Source of the DNA: Candidatus Cetobacterium colombiensis
Lineage (GTDB): Bacteria; Fusobacteriota; Fusobacteriia; Fusobacteriales; Fusobacteriaceae
Reading direction: 5' to 3'
Assembly: GCF_033962415.1 (NCBI RefSeq)
Contig: NZ_JAVIKH010000012.1
Coordinates: forward strand, 1-64,000
DNA: 64,000 bases
A program made the translations under genes and the position numbers. This document shows positions 36,098-44,868 of this stretch, one piece after another. The notes under the pieces were generated by a model. It saw nothing but the letters and a program-made list of their open reading frames with translations. It was not told the DNA's origin and made no database searches. The first letter of the stretch is position 1, and each line of letters begins with the position of its first letter.

Positions 36098-37807
36098 TTA
36101 ATACTTAGTCATTAACTCTTTTACTTTTTCAACAACTTCATCTTTAGAAATTTCTAAAGTTTCGTTTGTTCTTCTAATTTTTAGTTCAACTATTCCTTCT
36201 GCAGCTTTTTTTCCAGCTACAATTTTAAATGGATATCCAATTAAGTCTCCATCTTTAAATTTAAATCCAATTCTTTCATCTCTATCATCTAATGCAACAT
36301 CTATATTAGCATCTTGGAATCCTTTATAAATCTCTTCTGCTAATACAACTTGCTCTTCTGATTTCATGTTTGCAGGTATTACTTCTACTACAAATGGAGC
36401 TATCGCTGATGGCCAAATTATTCCATTTTCATCATTATTTTGCTCTATTGCTGAAGCCATAGTTCTTGAAACTCCTATTCCGTAACATCCCATTTCCATA
36501 ACTTGACTTTTTCCATTCTCATCTAAGAAAGTTGCATTTAAGGCCTTCGAATACTTATCTCCCAATTTGAAGATATGTCCACTTTCGATTCCTCTTGCAC
36601 TTGCAAGTTCTCCTCCACACTTAGGACACTTCTCTCCTACAACAACAGTTCTTACATCTGCCACCACTGAAGCTTCATAATCTCTTCCATAATTTACATT
36701 TACATAATGTGTATCTAATTTATTTCCACCAGCTGTATGATTCGAAATTCCAACGATACTCTTATCAGCTATTATTTTAACTTTTGTTAAATCCGTTCCA
36801 ACTGGACCTATAAATCCTTTTACTAATCCTAAATCTTCTAATTCAGAATCAGTTAGTAAAACTACATCTATTGTATCAATTATATTTTTTAATTTAACTT
36901 CGTTAACTTCAAAATCTCCTCTGATTAATACCATATAAACTTCATCTGTAACAACATCTTTATACATCATTGCTTTTACAGTTTGCTCTACTGGAACATT
37001 TAAATACTCTACTACATCAACTATTTTAGAAACATTTGGTGTATCTTTTAATTCTATTTCTAAAAATTCAGCTTTTGGTAATTCATTTATTACACTTGTA
37101 GCTGTTTCAACGTTTGCTGCATAATCACAAGATGTACAGTAAATTATTTCATCTTCACCAGACTCTGCTAACACGTGAAACTCTTGAGATCCACTTCCTC
37201 CAATTGCTCCTGAATCTGCTTCAACAGCTCTAAATTTAAGTCCACATCTTTCAAATACTCTTGTGTAAGCTGCTTTCATATTTTCAAATTCTTCATCTAA
37301 AGATTCTTTATTTGCATGGAATGAGTATGCGTCTTTCATCATAAACTCTCTTCCTCTCATAAGTCCAAATCTTGGTCTTCTTTCATCTCTAAATTTTGTT
37401 TGAATTTGATATAAGTTTAAAGGTAAAGATTTATAAGACGATATATCGTTTCTAATAATATCAGTTATTACTTCCTCATGTGTTGGTCCTAATGCAAACT
37501 CTCTTGAATGTCTGTCTTGGATTCTCATCATTTCAGCACCCATAACATCCCATCTTCCACTTTCTTTCCAAAGCTCTGCTGGTTGTAAAACTGGCATGAA
37601 TATTTCTTGAGCTCCTGCTCTATCCATCTCTTCTCTTACAATATTTTCAACTTTTTTTAAAGCTTTTAATCCTAACGGAAGGTATGTATAAACTCCACTT
37701 GCTAATCTTTTTATCATTCCTGATCTTAATAACAGTTTATGACTTATTACTTCTGCCTCTTTAGGAGTTTCCTTAAGAGTTTTTACATAGTATTTACTTA
37801 ATCTCAT
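36098..37807 (-). CDS. proS: Prolyl-tRNA synthetase
   Basis: A 569-residue class II synthetase of the bacterial type. Motif 2 (FRDERRPRFGLMRGREFMMKDAYSFH), a central insertion editing domain (about 225-400) that removes mischarged Ala-tRNA, motif 3 (GCYGIGVSRTMA) and a C-terminal anticodon-binding domain are all present. The start is the ATG 5 bases after GGAGG, 45 bases inside the longest reading. It lies 53 bases after recG, with no T-box leader. Confidence 0.95.
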   Translation of the reverse strand: MRLSKYYVKTLKETPKEAEVISHKLLLRSGMIKRLASGVYTYLPLGLKALKKVENIVREEMDRAGAQEIFMPVLQPAELWKESGRWDVMGAEMMRIQDRHSREFALGPTHEEVITDIIRNDISSYKSLPLNLYQIQTKFRDERRPRFGLMRGREFMMKDAYSFHANKESLDEEFENMKAAYTRVFERCGLKFRAVEADSGAIGGSGSQEFHVLAESGEDEIIYCTSCDYAANVETATSVINELPKAEFLEIELKDTPNVSKIVDVVEYLNVPVEQTVKAMMYKDVVTDEVYMVLIRGDFEVNEVKLKNIIDTIDVVLLTDSELEDLGLVKGFIGPVGTDLTKVKIIADKSIVGISNHTAGGNKLDTHYVNVNYGRDYEASVVADVRTVVVGEKCPKCGGELASARGIESGHIFKLGDKYSKALNATFLDENGKSQVMEMGCYGIGVSRTMASAIEQNNDENGIIWPSAIAPFVVEVIPANMKSEEQVVLAEEIYKGFQDANIDVALDDRDERIGFKFKDGDLIGYPFKIVAGKKAAEGIVELKIRRTNETLEISKDEVVEKVKELMTKY

Positions 37808-37860
37808 CTTATCCTCCACTTTTTTAATTAATTTTACCTCATATTTTATCATACTATCTT

Positions 37861-39915
37861 TTACGAGGTCAAACTTTTGTTAAACTTTTCATCTATATCA
37901 CTTTGTAAAACTTCATTATTTATTTTTCCATTGTTTTCATTTAAATATTCTGTACAAATATCTTTAACCAACTTTATCGTTTTCACATCATGAACTATAT
38001 CTATGAATTTCAAATCACTTAGTCCACTTTGCTTTACTCCAAATATTTCTCCTGCTTTTCGTAGCCGTAAATCTTCTTCGGCTATCTTAAATCCATCTTC
38101 AGTACTTTCTAAAACTTTAAGCCTAGCTGCTGAATTATCATTTTCTGTTGAAGAAAGTAAAAAACAATAAGATTGATGTTCTCCTCTTCCAACTCTTCCT
38201 CTTAATTGATGTAAAGTAGCTAATCCAAATCTTTCAGAATTAGTTATCACCATTATACTTGAATTAGGCACATTTACTCCAACTTCTATTACTAAAGTTG
38301 AAACAAGAATATCTAACTTTCCATTTTTAAATTCGTGCATTACCTCATCTTTTTCTTTATTTTTCATTCTTCCATGAAGTACTCCCACTTTATAACCTGG
38401 TAAATTTCTTAAAACTTCTTCATAAAGTTCTTCCGTTGATTTTGCAGAAAGCTTTTCACTTTCATCTATTAAAGATGCTACAAAATACGCTTGCCGCCCT
38501 TCTTTTAGTTTCTTATCAATAAAAGTAAACATTCTTTCTTCATCTTCTTTTTCACTTATCCATTTTGTTTTTATCGGTTTTCTCCCGGGAGGAAGTTCAT
38601 CAATTATAGCTACATCTAAATCACCATATATACTAAGAGCCAAAGATCTTGGAATTGGGGTAGCACTCATTACTATTAAATTAGCTAAAACACCTTTATC
38701 TCTAAGTCTTTTTCTTTGTAAAACTCCAAAACGATGTTGCTCATCAATCACAATAAGTCCCAATTTACTAAAAATAACATTATCTTCTATAATCGCATGA
38801 GTTCCTATTACAATATTTACTTCTCCTTTTTCAATTCTTTTCAAAAGTTCATCTTTCTTTTTTCCTTTTACACTTCCGGTTAAAAGCTCAACTTTTATCC
38901 CTAAACTTTCCAAAGTTTCATATATAGAAAGGTAGTGTTGAGATGCCAATATCTCTGTTGGAGCCATTAAAACACCTTGATACCCATTTTCAACCATATA
39001 TAACAGTAATAAAATTGCCACGATTGTTTTTCCACTACCAACGTCACCTTGAACTAAATAGTTTATAATCCTTCCTGCATTTATACCTTTGTATATTTCA
39101 GTTATCACTTTTTTTTGAGCTAAAGTCAAAGAAAATGGTAAATTTTCTAAAAATTTAGAAACTAGCTTTTTCTTTCCTTCAATTTCATATTTTCCACTAT
39201 TATTTAAATCTACCTCAAACCTTTTCTGCAATATTCCCATCTCTAAAACTAAAAGTTCTTCAACTGCAAAACGCCTTTTAGCTTCTTCTAAATTTCTAGA
39301 GTTACTTGGATAATGAATCTCTTTTAAAGCTATATCTCTTTTCATGAGTCTGTATTTTTTTATTATTTCATTTGGAATATTTTCTTGAAAAAGATCCATA
39401 TACGTTTTCAAAGCTTCTTGTATAATTTTTCTTAAACTATTTTGATTTAATTCTTTTATCGAACTATAAATAGGTAGTATTTCACCACTATTTTTTTGAC
39501 CTTTAAACAATTTAAATTCTGGATTAATCATTTGAAAATTATACCCTCTTTTTATATTACCTATAAAAATATATTCCTCTCCAATTTTCAAACTATTTTT
39601 TAAATATGGTCTTTGAAACCAGACAAGTTCTAAAACTCCAGTCCCATCATTTACAAGAGCTTTAATCATTTTCATACCTGTTCTTGTTGGAGGATTTGAT
39701 ATATTCATCAAAGTTCCTTTTAATACAACATACTCGTCTCCTCTTAGCTCACCTATTTTTTTTAAATTAGTTCTATCATCATAGGCCCTTGGAAAATAAT
39801 AAATCAAGTCATACATGGTATTTATATTTAATTTTTTTAATTTTAAATATGTTGCATTTGAAACTCCTTTTATATTAAAAAGTTCAAGTTCTTTATAAAT
39901 ATCTTTATATATCAT
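37861..39915 (-). CDS. recG: ATP-dependent DNA helicase RecG
   Basis: A 684-residue branch-migration helicase that reverses stalled forks. An N-terminal wedge/OB-fold domain (about 1-240) leads into helicase motifs I (VQGDVGSGKTIVA), II (DEQHRFG), III (SATPIPR) and VI (QLRGRVGRG), with the TRG-type ending. The start chosen is ATG 39913-39915, after AGGTGG. The family usually runs to about 680-695 residues. Confidence 0.95.
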   Translation of the reverse strand: MIYKDIYKELELFNIKGVSNATYLKLKKLNINTMYDLIYYFPRAYDDRTNLKKIGELRGDEYVVLKGTLMNISNPPTRTGMKMIKALVNDGTGVLELVWFQRPYLKNSLKIGEEYIFIGNIKRGYNFQMINPEFKLFKGQKNSGEILPIYSSIKELNQNSLRKIIQEALKTYMDLFQENIPNEIIKKYRLMKRDIALKEIHYPSNSRNLEEAKRRFAVEELLVLEMGILQKRFEVDLNNSGKYEIEGKKKLVSKFLENLPFSLTLAQKKVITEIYKGINAGRIINYLVQGDVGSGKTIVAILLLLYMVENGYQGVLMAPTEILASQHYLSIYETLESLGIKVELLTGSVKGKKKDELLKRIEKGEVNIVIGTHAIIEDNVIFSKLGLIVIDEQHRFGVLQRKRLRDKGVLANLIVMSATPIPRSLALSIYGDLDVAIIDELPPGRKPIKTKWISEKEDEERMFTFIDKKLKEGRQAYFVASLIDESEKLSAKSTEELYEEVLRNLPGYKVGVLHGRMKNKEKDEVMHEFKNGKLDILVSTLVIEVGVNVPNSSIMVITNSERFGLATLHQLRGRVGRGEHQSYCFLLSSTENDNSAARLKVLESTEDGFKIAEEDLRLRKAGEIFGVKQSGLSDLKFIDIVHDVKTIKLVKDICTEYLNENNGKINNEVLQSDIDEKFNKSLTS

Positions 39916-39970
39916 AATCACCACCTTTTTTCTAATTATAGCATAAAAACATTTATGTTATAAAATAAAA

Positions 39971-40013
39971 ATAAACAGCCTCAGCCATATAAAAATGACT
40001 TTTAACTGTTTAT
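39971..40013 (-). terminator. Terminator after yebC
   Basis: Eight-base arms (ATAAACAG / CTGTTTAT) closing a 27-base apical region with further partial pairing. It lies 9 bases past the yebC stop, with T residues on the minus strand. Confidence 0.55.
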
Positions 40014-40021
40014 CTTTTATA

Positions 40022-40768
40022 TTATAATTGCTCTAAAAGCTCATCTGATATATCAAAGTTTGAATAAACATCGTTAACATCATCTAAATCATCTAAAGCT
40101 TCATATAATGCCATTACTTTTTTAGCTGTGTCTAAATCAGTAATTTGTACTTTATTATCAGGAATCATTGCAACTTCTGCTTCAGTTACATTATATCCAA
40201 CTTTTTTTAATTCTTCTGCAACTGTATTACAATCAGCTGAATCTGTTAAAACTGTAAATTCTCCATCTTCTTCTTTAACGTCCTCTGCTCCAGCTTCTAA
40301 TGCAGCCATCATTAATTCATCTGCATCTATTCCTTCAGCAGGTATTATTATTTCACCTTTTCTTTGGAACATCCAAGATACAGCACCATCAGTACCTAAA
40401 TTTCCATTTCTTCTAGAAAATGCTGCTCTTACCTCTGAAGCTGATCTATTTTTATTATCAGTTACAACTTCAACTATGAAAGCTGTTCCTTCTGGACCAT
40501 AACCTTCATATCTAATTTCCATGTAGTCTACACCATCAAGTTCTCCAGTACCTTTTTTTATTGCTCTTTCTAGGTTATCTTTTGGCATATTAGCAGCTTT
40601 TGCTTTATCTATTGCAAGTCTTAATCTAGGGTTAAAGTTAGGATCTCCTCCAGCTTCCTTCGCTGCAATTGTTAACTCTTTTCCTAATTTTGTGAATAGC
40701 TTTCCTCTTTTAGCATCCTGCGCACCTTTTCTGTGCTTTATATTCGACCATTTACTATGTCCTGCCAC
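40022..40768 (-). CDS. YebC/PmpR-family protein
   Basis: A 248-residue protein opening with MAGHSKWSNIKHRKGAQDAK, the diagnostic YebC start, and carrying GYGPEGTAFIVEVVTDN. Long described as transcriptional regulators, members of this family have more recently been linked to translation at proline stretches; which applies here is unknown. Downstream of a heptosyltransferase and upstream of recG-proS. Confidence 0.92.
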   Translation of the reverse strand: MAGHSKWSNIKHRKGAQDAKRGKLFTKLGKELTIAAKEAGGDPNFNPRLRLAIDKAKAANMPKDNLERAIKKGTGELDGVDYMEIRYEGYGPEGTAFIVEVVTDNKNRSASEVRAAFSRRNGNLGTDGAVSWMFQRKGEIIIPAEGIDADELMMAALEAGAEDVKEEDGEFTVLTDSADCNTVAEELKKVGYNVTEAEVAMIPDNKVQITDLDTAKKVMALYEALDDLDDVNDVYSNFDISDELLEQL

Positions 40769-40808
40769 AAAAACTCCTCCTCATTTTTTAATATCTATTT
40801 AAATTTTA

Positions 40809-41870
40809 TCATAAGCCCTTATTTTTTTCAATATATTTGGGTACTAGCAACATTTTTTCCTTTACCTTTTCTAAAATTATATCTGGTGTTATCAATCTAT
40901 ATTTTTCTTCATATGATAAATTTTCATATGATTCTCCCGATAAAATTTCTCCTGGCTCTATTCCTTCATGCCTTTTATTGTCTCTTGACAACCAATCTCC
41001 TTTACTAGAACCCGGACTAAATATAGAGAAACTTGGAATATCTATCGCTTGAGCTAAGTGTCTTGGTCCACCTTCATTTCCCACAAAAATATCACAATTT
41101 GAAAGTAATGCTCCCAACTCTCTTATGCTTTTTGTATTTATATCAGAAACAATTCTTTTATCCCAATTTAAATCCTCATGGAACTTTTTAGCAAATTCTT
41201 TTTCATTGGGAGAATAGTATAAAATTATCTGGCAATCAAAAGTTTCTAATAACTTCTGAGCCAGTTGTTTCATTAAATCAACAGGATATACTTTACTTTC
41301 TCTTCTTGAATTTATTGCTAAAGGTATTAGTATTTTACTAAAATCTACCCTTACCTTTAGCATTCTTTCTTTCAATTCCTCTTTCTCTTCAGGTAAAAAT
41401 GTTAAAGAATAATTTTTATCTAATTTCACATTTACACCATCTTTAACTAAAGGATCTAACATTTTCAAAAACTTTTCAGCTTTATCATATTCACTTGAAG
41501 GTTCTGGGATACTATGGGTATAAGTATATCCTCTTTTTGGTTTCCATCTTCCTATTTTATACTTAGCTTTTCCAGAAAATAAAGTAAATGCCTCACTCTT
41601 AGGCGTTGACATTATATCTATAACAATATCATAGTTAGCTCTTGTTACATTCCAAACTTTTTTTAAATATTTAAATGGATTTTTTTGTTCTTCTTTAGAT
41701 ATTGATATCACTTTATTTAAGTATTTTTGATGTTCAAATAAAGGTGCCACATGATCATATAAAACGTAATCTATTTCTGCATCTGGATATGTTTCTTTTA
41801 GACTTTTACAAATAACCGAAGATAATATTGCATCCCCTATTTGTTTAAATCTAACCACCAAAATCTTCAT
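40809..41870 (-). CDS. Glycosyltransferase family 9 (ADP-heptose:LPS heptosyltransferase type)
   Basis: A 353-residue GT-B glycosyltransferase. The N-terminal MKILVVRFKQIGDAILSS and C-terminal GNEGGPRHLAQAIDIPSFSIFSPG are the two hallmark blocks of family 9, whose members add heptose to the inner core of lipopolysaccharide at the cytoplasmic face of the inner membrane. This supports a Gram-negative envelope. It starts 1 base after the stop of the glycosylase-like gene, so the two are in the same operon. Confidence 0.87.
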   Translation of the reverse strand: MKILVVRFKQIGDAILSSVICKSLKETYPDAEIDYVLYDHVAPLFEHQKYLNKVISISKEEQKNPFKYLKKVWNVTRANYDIVIDIMSTPKSEAFTLFSGKAKYKIGRWKPKRGYTYTHSIPEPSSEYDKAEKFLKMLDPLVKDGVNVKLDKNYSLTFLPEEKEELKERMLKVRVDFSKILIPLAINSRRESKVYPVDLMKQLAQKLLETFDCQIILYYSPNEKEFAKKFHEDLNWDKRIVSDINTKSIRELGALLSNCDIFVGNEGGPRHLAQAIDIPSFSIFSPGSSKGDWLSRDNKRHEGIEPGEILSGESYENLSYEEKYRLITPDIILEKVKEKMLLVPKYIEKNKGL

Positions 41871-41871
41871 A

Positions 41872-42450
41872 TTAAATCTCCTCTATAGCATTTTTTATTG
41901 TTTTTAAATCTCCCCAGAATTCTACTGCAACTTTTGCCCTTTTCCCTCCATCATCTCTTGATTTTTTTGCAAAATTAGCATCATATGTTGCCATTAATTT
42001 TATATTCCCTCTCCAATCAATAACCTTTCCTTTTTCTTGAAGAAATTTAAACTCTCTTTCTAGTAAAAGTTCTGCTACATCCTGTCCTAAGGCTACAATT
42101 ATTTTCGGATTCATTAAAGATATTTGTACCATTAAATACTCTTTTAAATCCCTTTTATCTCTCTCTTCTAACTCTCTATATTTCTTTTCAGATTTAGTCA
42201 ATGTAGTGATATAGTAAGTTTCTGGCAATAAACCCACTATGTCACATAACTTCATTAAAAACTCTCCACTCGAACCAGATTTCACCTTAAAATTCTCATC
42301 TATATATAAATTAAAATCGTCTCCCACAAATAAAACCTCTCCCGCAAAGTTTCCTGTTCCTAAAACAATCTTTTCTTTACTATCTCTTAAAGCGTCTGTA
42401 GTTCCTATTTCAAACTTTAACTCCTCTAGTAATTTTTGTACTTCTTCCAT
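41872..42450 (-). CDS. Degenerate uracil-DNA glycosylase-superfamily protein
   Basis: A 192-residue protein that follows the family 4 uracil-DNA glycosylase layout (VLFVGD..., YITTLTKSE, PKIIVALGQDVAELLL, then a final ATYD loop). The catalytic motif A GExPG is replaced by GDDFN, the motif B His-Pro by ATYDANF, and the four Fe-S cysteines are absent (only one Cys in the protein). DNA-repair activity is therefore doubtful. It could be a binding protein or have a new activity. Between the metallo-hydrolase (8 bases) and heptosyltransferase genes. Confidence 0.65.
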   Translation of the reverse strand: MEEVQKLLEELKFEIGTTDALRDSKEKIVLGTGNFAGEVLFVGDDFNLYIDENFKVKSGSSGEFLMKLCDIVGLLPETYYITTLTKSEKKYRELEERDKRDLKEYLMVQISLMNPKIIVALGQDVAELLLEREFKFLQEKGKVIDWRGNIKLMATYDANFAKKSRDDGGKRAKVAVEFWGDLKTIKNAIEEI

Positions 42451-42458
42451 ATTCCCTC

Positions 42459-43232
42459 CTAAAACTTAATTATTTCACTACATGTATCTTGATGAGCTAT
42501 TTCAAGATGAATATCTATTTCACTTCTTAAAAGCTCATCTAAAACTGCATCCATTGCTATTTTAGGATCATTACTATCCTTACTCATATGAGCTAAGTAA
42601 ACTTTCTTTAACTTTTCATGATGAATTTCTTTTATAAATCTAGCACAATCATTATTTGATAAGTGCCCATTTCTACTTTTCACCCGAGCTTTCAAATCCC
42701 AAGGGTAAGAACACTCCATCAACTTATGATAGTCGTAGTTACACTCAATCACTACAACGTCTACCTCTCTAAAAGCCTCTCTCACCGTATTATCTATATA
42801 TCCTAAATCTGTTGCAATAGCCACCTTACTTCCTGAACTTTCCTCAATTCTAAAGCCAATAGTTCTTTCGGCATCGTGCATAACATCAAAAGGATATACC
42901 ATAGTATCTCCAAGCCAAAATGCATCCTCTATAAACCTTAAATTTTCATCTTTTATTTTTCCTAATTTTAAAATTCCAGCTTCATAACTTTCTTTTGTAA
43001 TATAGATTGGAACATCATATTTTCTAGATATTATTCCAGCTCCTTGAATATGATCACCATGTTCATGAGTTATTAAAATCCCATCTATATTACAAATTTC
43101 TACTTTTATTTTTTTTAATTGCTCTTCTATTCTTTTTCCACTAAATCCTGCATCTATAAGTAAATTTATGTTATCGGTTTCTAAAAAAATAGAGTTTCCT
43201 TTACTTCCACTTCCTAGTACTGCTAACCTCAT
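42459..43232 (-). CDS. WalJ/YycJ-like metallo-beta-lactamase-fold hydrolase
   Basis: A 257-residue MBL-fold protein with the metal-binding THEHGDHIQG (near residue 55), an Asp in ATDLGY and His in LAHMSKDSNDP. The opening MRLAVLGSGSKGNS is typical of the YycJ/WalJ group, proposed to be an exonuclease or phosphodiesterase acting with cell-wall or DNA damage control. The start chosen is the ATG after AAGGAAG, 15 bases inside the longest reading. It heads a run with the glycosylase-like and heptosyltransferase genes. Confidence 0.85.
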   Translation of the reverse strand: MRLAVLGSGSKGNSIFLETDNINLLIDAGFSGKRIEEQLKKIKVEICNIDGILITHEHGDHIQGAGIISRKYDVPIYITKESYEAGILKLGKIKDENLRFIEDAFWLGDTMVYPFDVMHDAERTIGFRIEESSGSKVAIATDLGYIDNTVREAFREVDVVVIECNYDYHKLMECSYPWDLKARVKSRNGHLSNNDCARFIKEIHHEKLKKVYLAHMSKDSNDPKIAMDAVLDELLRSEIDIHLEIAHQDTCSEIIKF

Positions 43233-43281
43233 TATACTTCCTTTCAACTTTTAATTTCAATCCTTATTATATCACAAAAAA

Positions 43282-43308
43282 ACCTCTTAGCATATAGTGC
43301 TAAGAGGT
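43282..43308 (-). terminator. Terminator of the perR-sor-rubredoxin operon
   Basis: A perfect 11-bp stem (ACCTCTTAGCA / TGCTAAGAGGT) with a 5-base loop, followed by 7 Ts on the minus strand. Confidence 0.92.
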
Positions 43309-43320
43309 CTTGTATTCTAA

Positions 43321-43482
43321 TTAAATTTCTTCAAACTGGTCTTTTCCAACATAACAAAGCGGACATACCCAATCTTCAGGAACATCTTCCCATTTAGTTC
43401 CTGGAGCTACTCCATTTTCAGGATCTCCAATTGTTTCATCATAAACATAATCACATATTACACATCTCATTTGCTTACTCAT
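43321..43482 (-). CDS. Rubredoxin
   Basis: A short gene of 53 residues. CVIC at 7-10 and CPLC at 40-43 hold the single iron, with the typical [22 protein letters not shown] core between them. In both metal knuckles the usual Gly after the second Cys is replaced, by Asp11 (CVICDY) and Tyr44 (CPLCYV), which is unusual. The ATG follows GGGGG. It lies 20 bases after the superoxide reductase gene and would be its electron donor. Operon ends in a strong terminator. Confidence 0.92.
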   Translation of the reverse strand: MSKQMRCVICDYVYDETIGDPENGVAPGTKWEDVPEDWVCPLCYVGKDQFEEI

Positions 43483-43502
43483 TAAAAAGCCCCCTTATAT
43501 AA

Positions 43503-43874
43503 TTAGTTACTCCATAATCCATGAATATTACAATACTCTCTTGCACAAACACTTGTACCTTTTGGAACTTTAAAGTATGCTTCTGGTGCTTCTCCTGGCT
43601 TTAAATACTTTCTATATAAAAAGTCATCTACACAAATTTCAATCATTTGAATATAATGTTCTGGTGTCATTGGATGAGCAGTTTCTTTACCAACTTTTAC
43701 TAAATAACCATCCTCTTTTTCTTCAACGAAAGGAACATGTTTCTCTGTTGCTGCATCTTGGCTTTTCTCTTTTAAAAGCTCTAATCCTTCAACTACAACT
43801 CCTTCTTTATCAGCTACAACTACCTCTAATAGAACTGGACTCTCTTTAACTTTAAAAATTTCATAAACTTTCAT
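43503..43874 (-). CDS. Superoxide reductase, class III-like
   Basis: A 123-residue desulfoferrodoxin-family protein that reduces superoxide to hydrogen peroxide. The active-site iron ligands can be placed at H46 (EKHVP), H67 (AHPM), H73 (EHY), C115 and H118 (CNIHGLW), with the catalytic Lys45 and Glu44. A desulforedoxin-like N-terminal domain (1-38) is present, but its four Cys are all gone, so centre I is lost, as in the class III enzyme of Treponema. Cotranscribed with perR and rubredoxin; cytoplasmic. Confidence 0.92.
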   Translation of the reverse strand: MKVYEIFKVKESPVLLEVVVADKEGVVVEGLELLKEKSQDAATEKHVPFVEEKEDGYLVKVGKETAHPMTPEHYIQMIEICVDDFLYRKYLKPGEAPEAYFKVPKGTSVCAREYCNIHGLWSN

Positions 43875-43913
43875 AACAGCCTCCTTTAACTAATTAAAAT
43901 AGTTTTATACCTT

Positions 43914-44324
43914 TTATTTATTCTGGCAATGAGGACAAATTCCTTTAAAATAAACATGATATTCATCTATTTTAAAATCTTTTAAACTCTCAGTCACAAC
44001 TTGACTTATCTCTACTGGAATATCATACACTTTTTTACAGCTTTCACATTTAAAATGTCCATGAATATTTGTATCAACATCATATCTTGTTTCATTTTCT
44101 TCTATTGTTATTACTTTAGCAATTCCTTTTTCTATAAAAAGATTTAATGTATTATAAACTGTTGTCTTTGATAGCGTGGGAATTTCTGGACATAAAGCTT
44201 TATAAATCTCATCAACAGTTGGATGAGTCTTATTTTCTAACAAATATTCGAATATTTTCATTCTTTGATATGAAGGTTTTATATCATGTATTTTTAAATG
44301 CTCGCTTATACTTTCTATATACAC
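43914..44324 (-). CDS. perR: Peroxide-sensing repressor PerR
   Basis: A 136-residue Fur-superfamily regulator. Regulatory metal ligands align with Bacillus PerR at a constant offset of three: H34, D82, H88, H90 and D101. The Asp at the last position is the mark of PerR rather than Fur. The structural zinc site is C93, C96, C130 and C133. Iron-catalysed oxidation of His derepresses targets. Translation starts at GTG after AAGGAGG. It is the first gene of an operon with superoxide reductase and rubredoxin, and probably regulates itself. Confidence 0.92.
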   Translation of the reverse strand: MYIESISEHLKIHDIKPSYQRMKIFEYLLENKTHPTVDEIYKALCPEIPTLSKTTVYNTLNLFIEKGIAKVITIEENETRYDVDTNIHGHFKCESCKKVYDIPVEISQVVTESLKDFKIDEYHVYFKGICPHCQNK

Positions 44325-44374
44325 GTTTCCTCCTTTTTGAAACGATTACAAATATGGTTTCATTATTTTTTTAT

Positions 44375-44403
44375 AATATACACTTTTTTAGTGTTTTTGT
44401 CAA
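44375..44403 (-). promoter_or_regulatory. Promoter of perR-sor-rubredoxin
   Basis: Near-perfect minus-strand promoter: -35 TTGACA (44398-44403), 17-base spacer, -10 TATATT (44375-44380). An AT-rich imperfect dyad (TATTATAAAAAAATAAT) overlaps the -10 and could be a Per box, but it departs from the published TTATAATnATTATAA consensus. Confidence 0.85.
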
Positions 44404-44407
44404 GAAA

Positions 44408-44860
44408 TTACAATAGGTTTTTAATCATAAGATACCGATCTATTCCTTTTCCATATTCATCTTTTTGAAGCTCTACAATTTCATAACCTGCTTTTTTATA
44501 CATTTGAATTGCTTTTTCATTATTAGGATCAACTGTTAAATACACTTTTTCTATTTTTTCTGCTCTTAATTTTTTATGAGTTTTTTCCAGTAGTGTTTTT
44601 CCATAACCCATAGCTCTTTTTTCAAAAGGTGTAGAAAACCCATATAAAAAAACTTCATTTTTTCCAAATACCCCTTGATATTGAGCCACTGATAATATTT
44701 CATTAAATTCATCTAATAAGACGTATAATTTACCATAACGAATAAAACTCATTATCATCCACATATCAGCTCCACCCATTACACCAAAACTTTCAATCTC
44801 ATTTTTATAAATTTTTTCTACTAAATCCCTATCACTAGGTTTAACTTCTACTACTTTCAT
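44408..44860 (-). CDS. GNAT-family N-acetyltransferase
   Basis: A 150-residue single-domain acetyltransferase. The acetyl-CoA binding loop is near KRAMGYGKTLLEKTHKKL, followed by the VYLTVDPNNEKAIQMYKKAGYE segment that is the most typical GNAT block. The substrate is not predictable. It starts 8 bases after truA and ends just before the perR promoter. Confidence 0.87.
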   Translation of the reverse strand: MKVVEVKPSDRDLVEKIYKNEIESFGVMGGADMWMIMSFIRYGKLYVLLDEFNEILSVAQYQGVFGKNEVFLYGFSTPFEKRAMGYGKTLLEKTHKKLRAEKIEKVYLTVDPNNEKAIQMYKKAGYEIVELQKDEYGKGIDRYLMIKNLL

Positions 44861-44868
44861 CAGACCTC

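Noticed and set aside
40128-40502. 124-residue open frame antisense to yebC
   Set aside because: No ribosome site, Ser-rich composition of a reverse-complement shadow, and YebC is fully conserved on the other strand.
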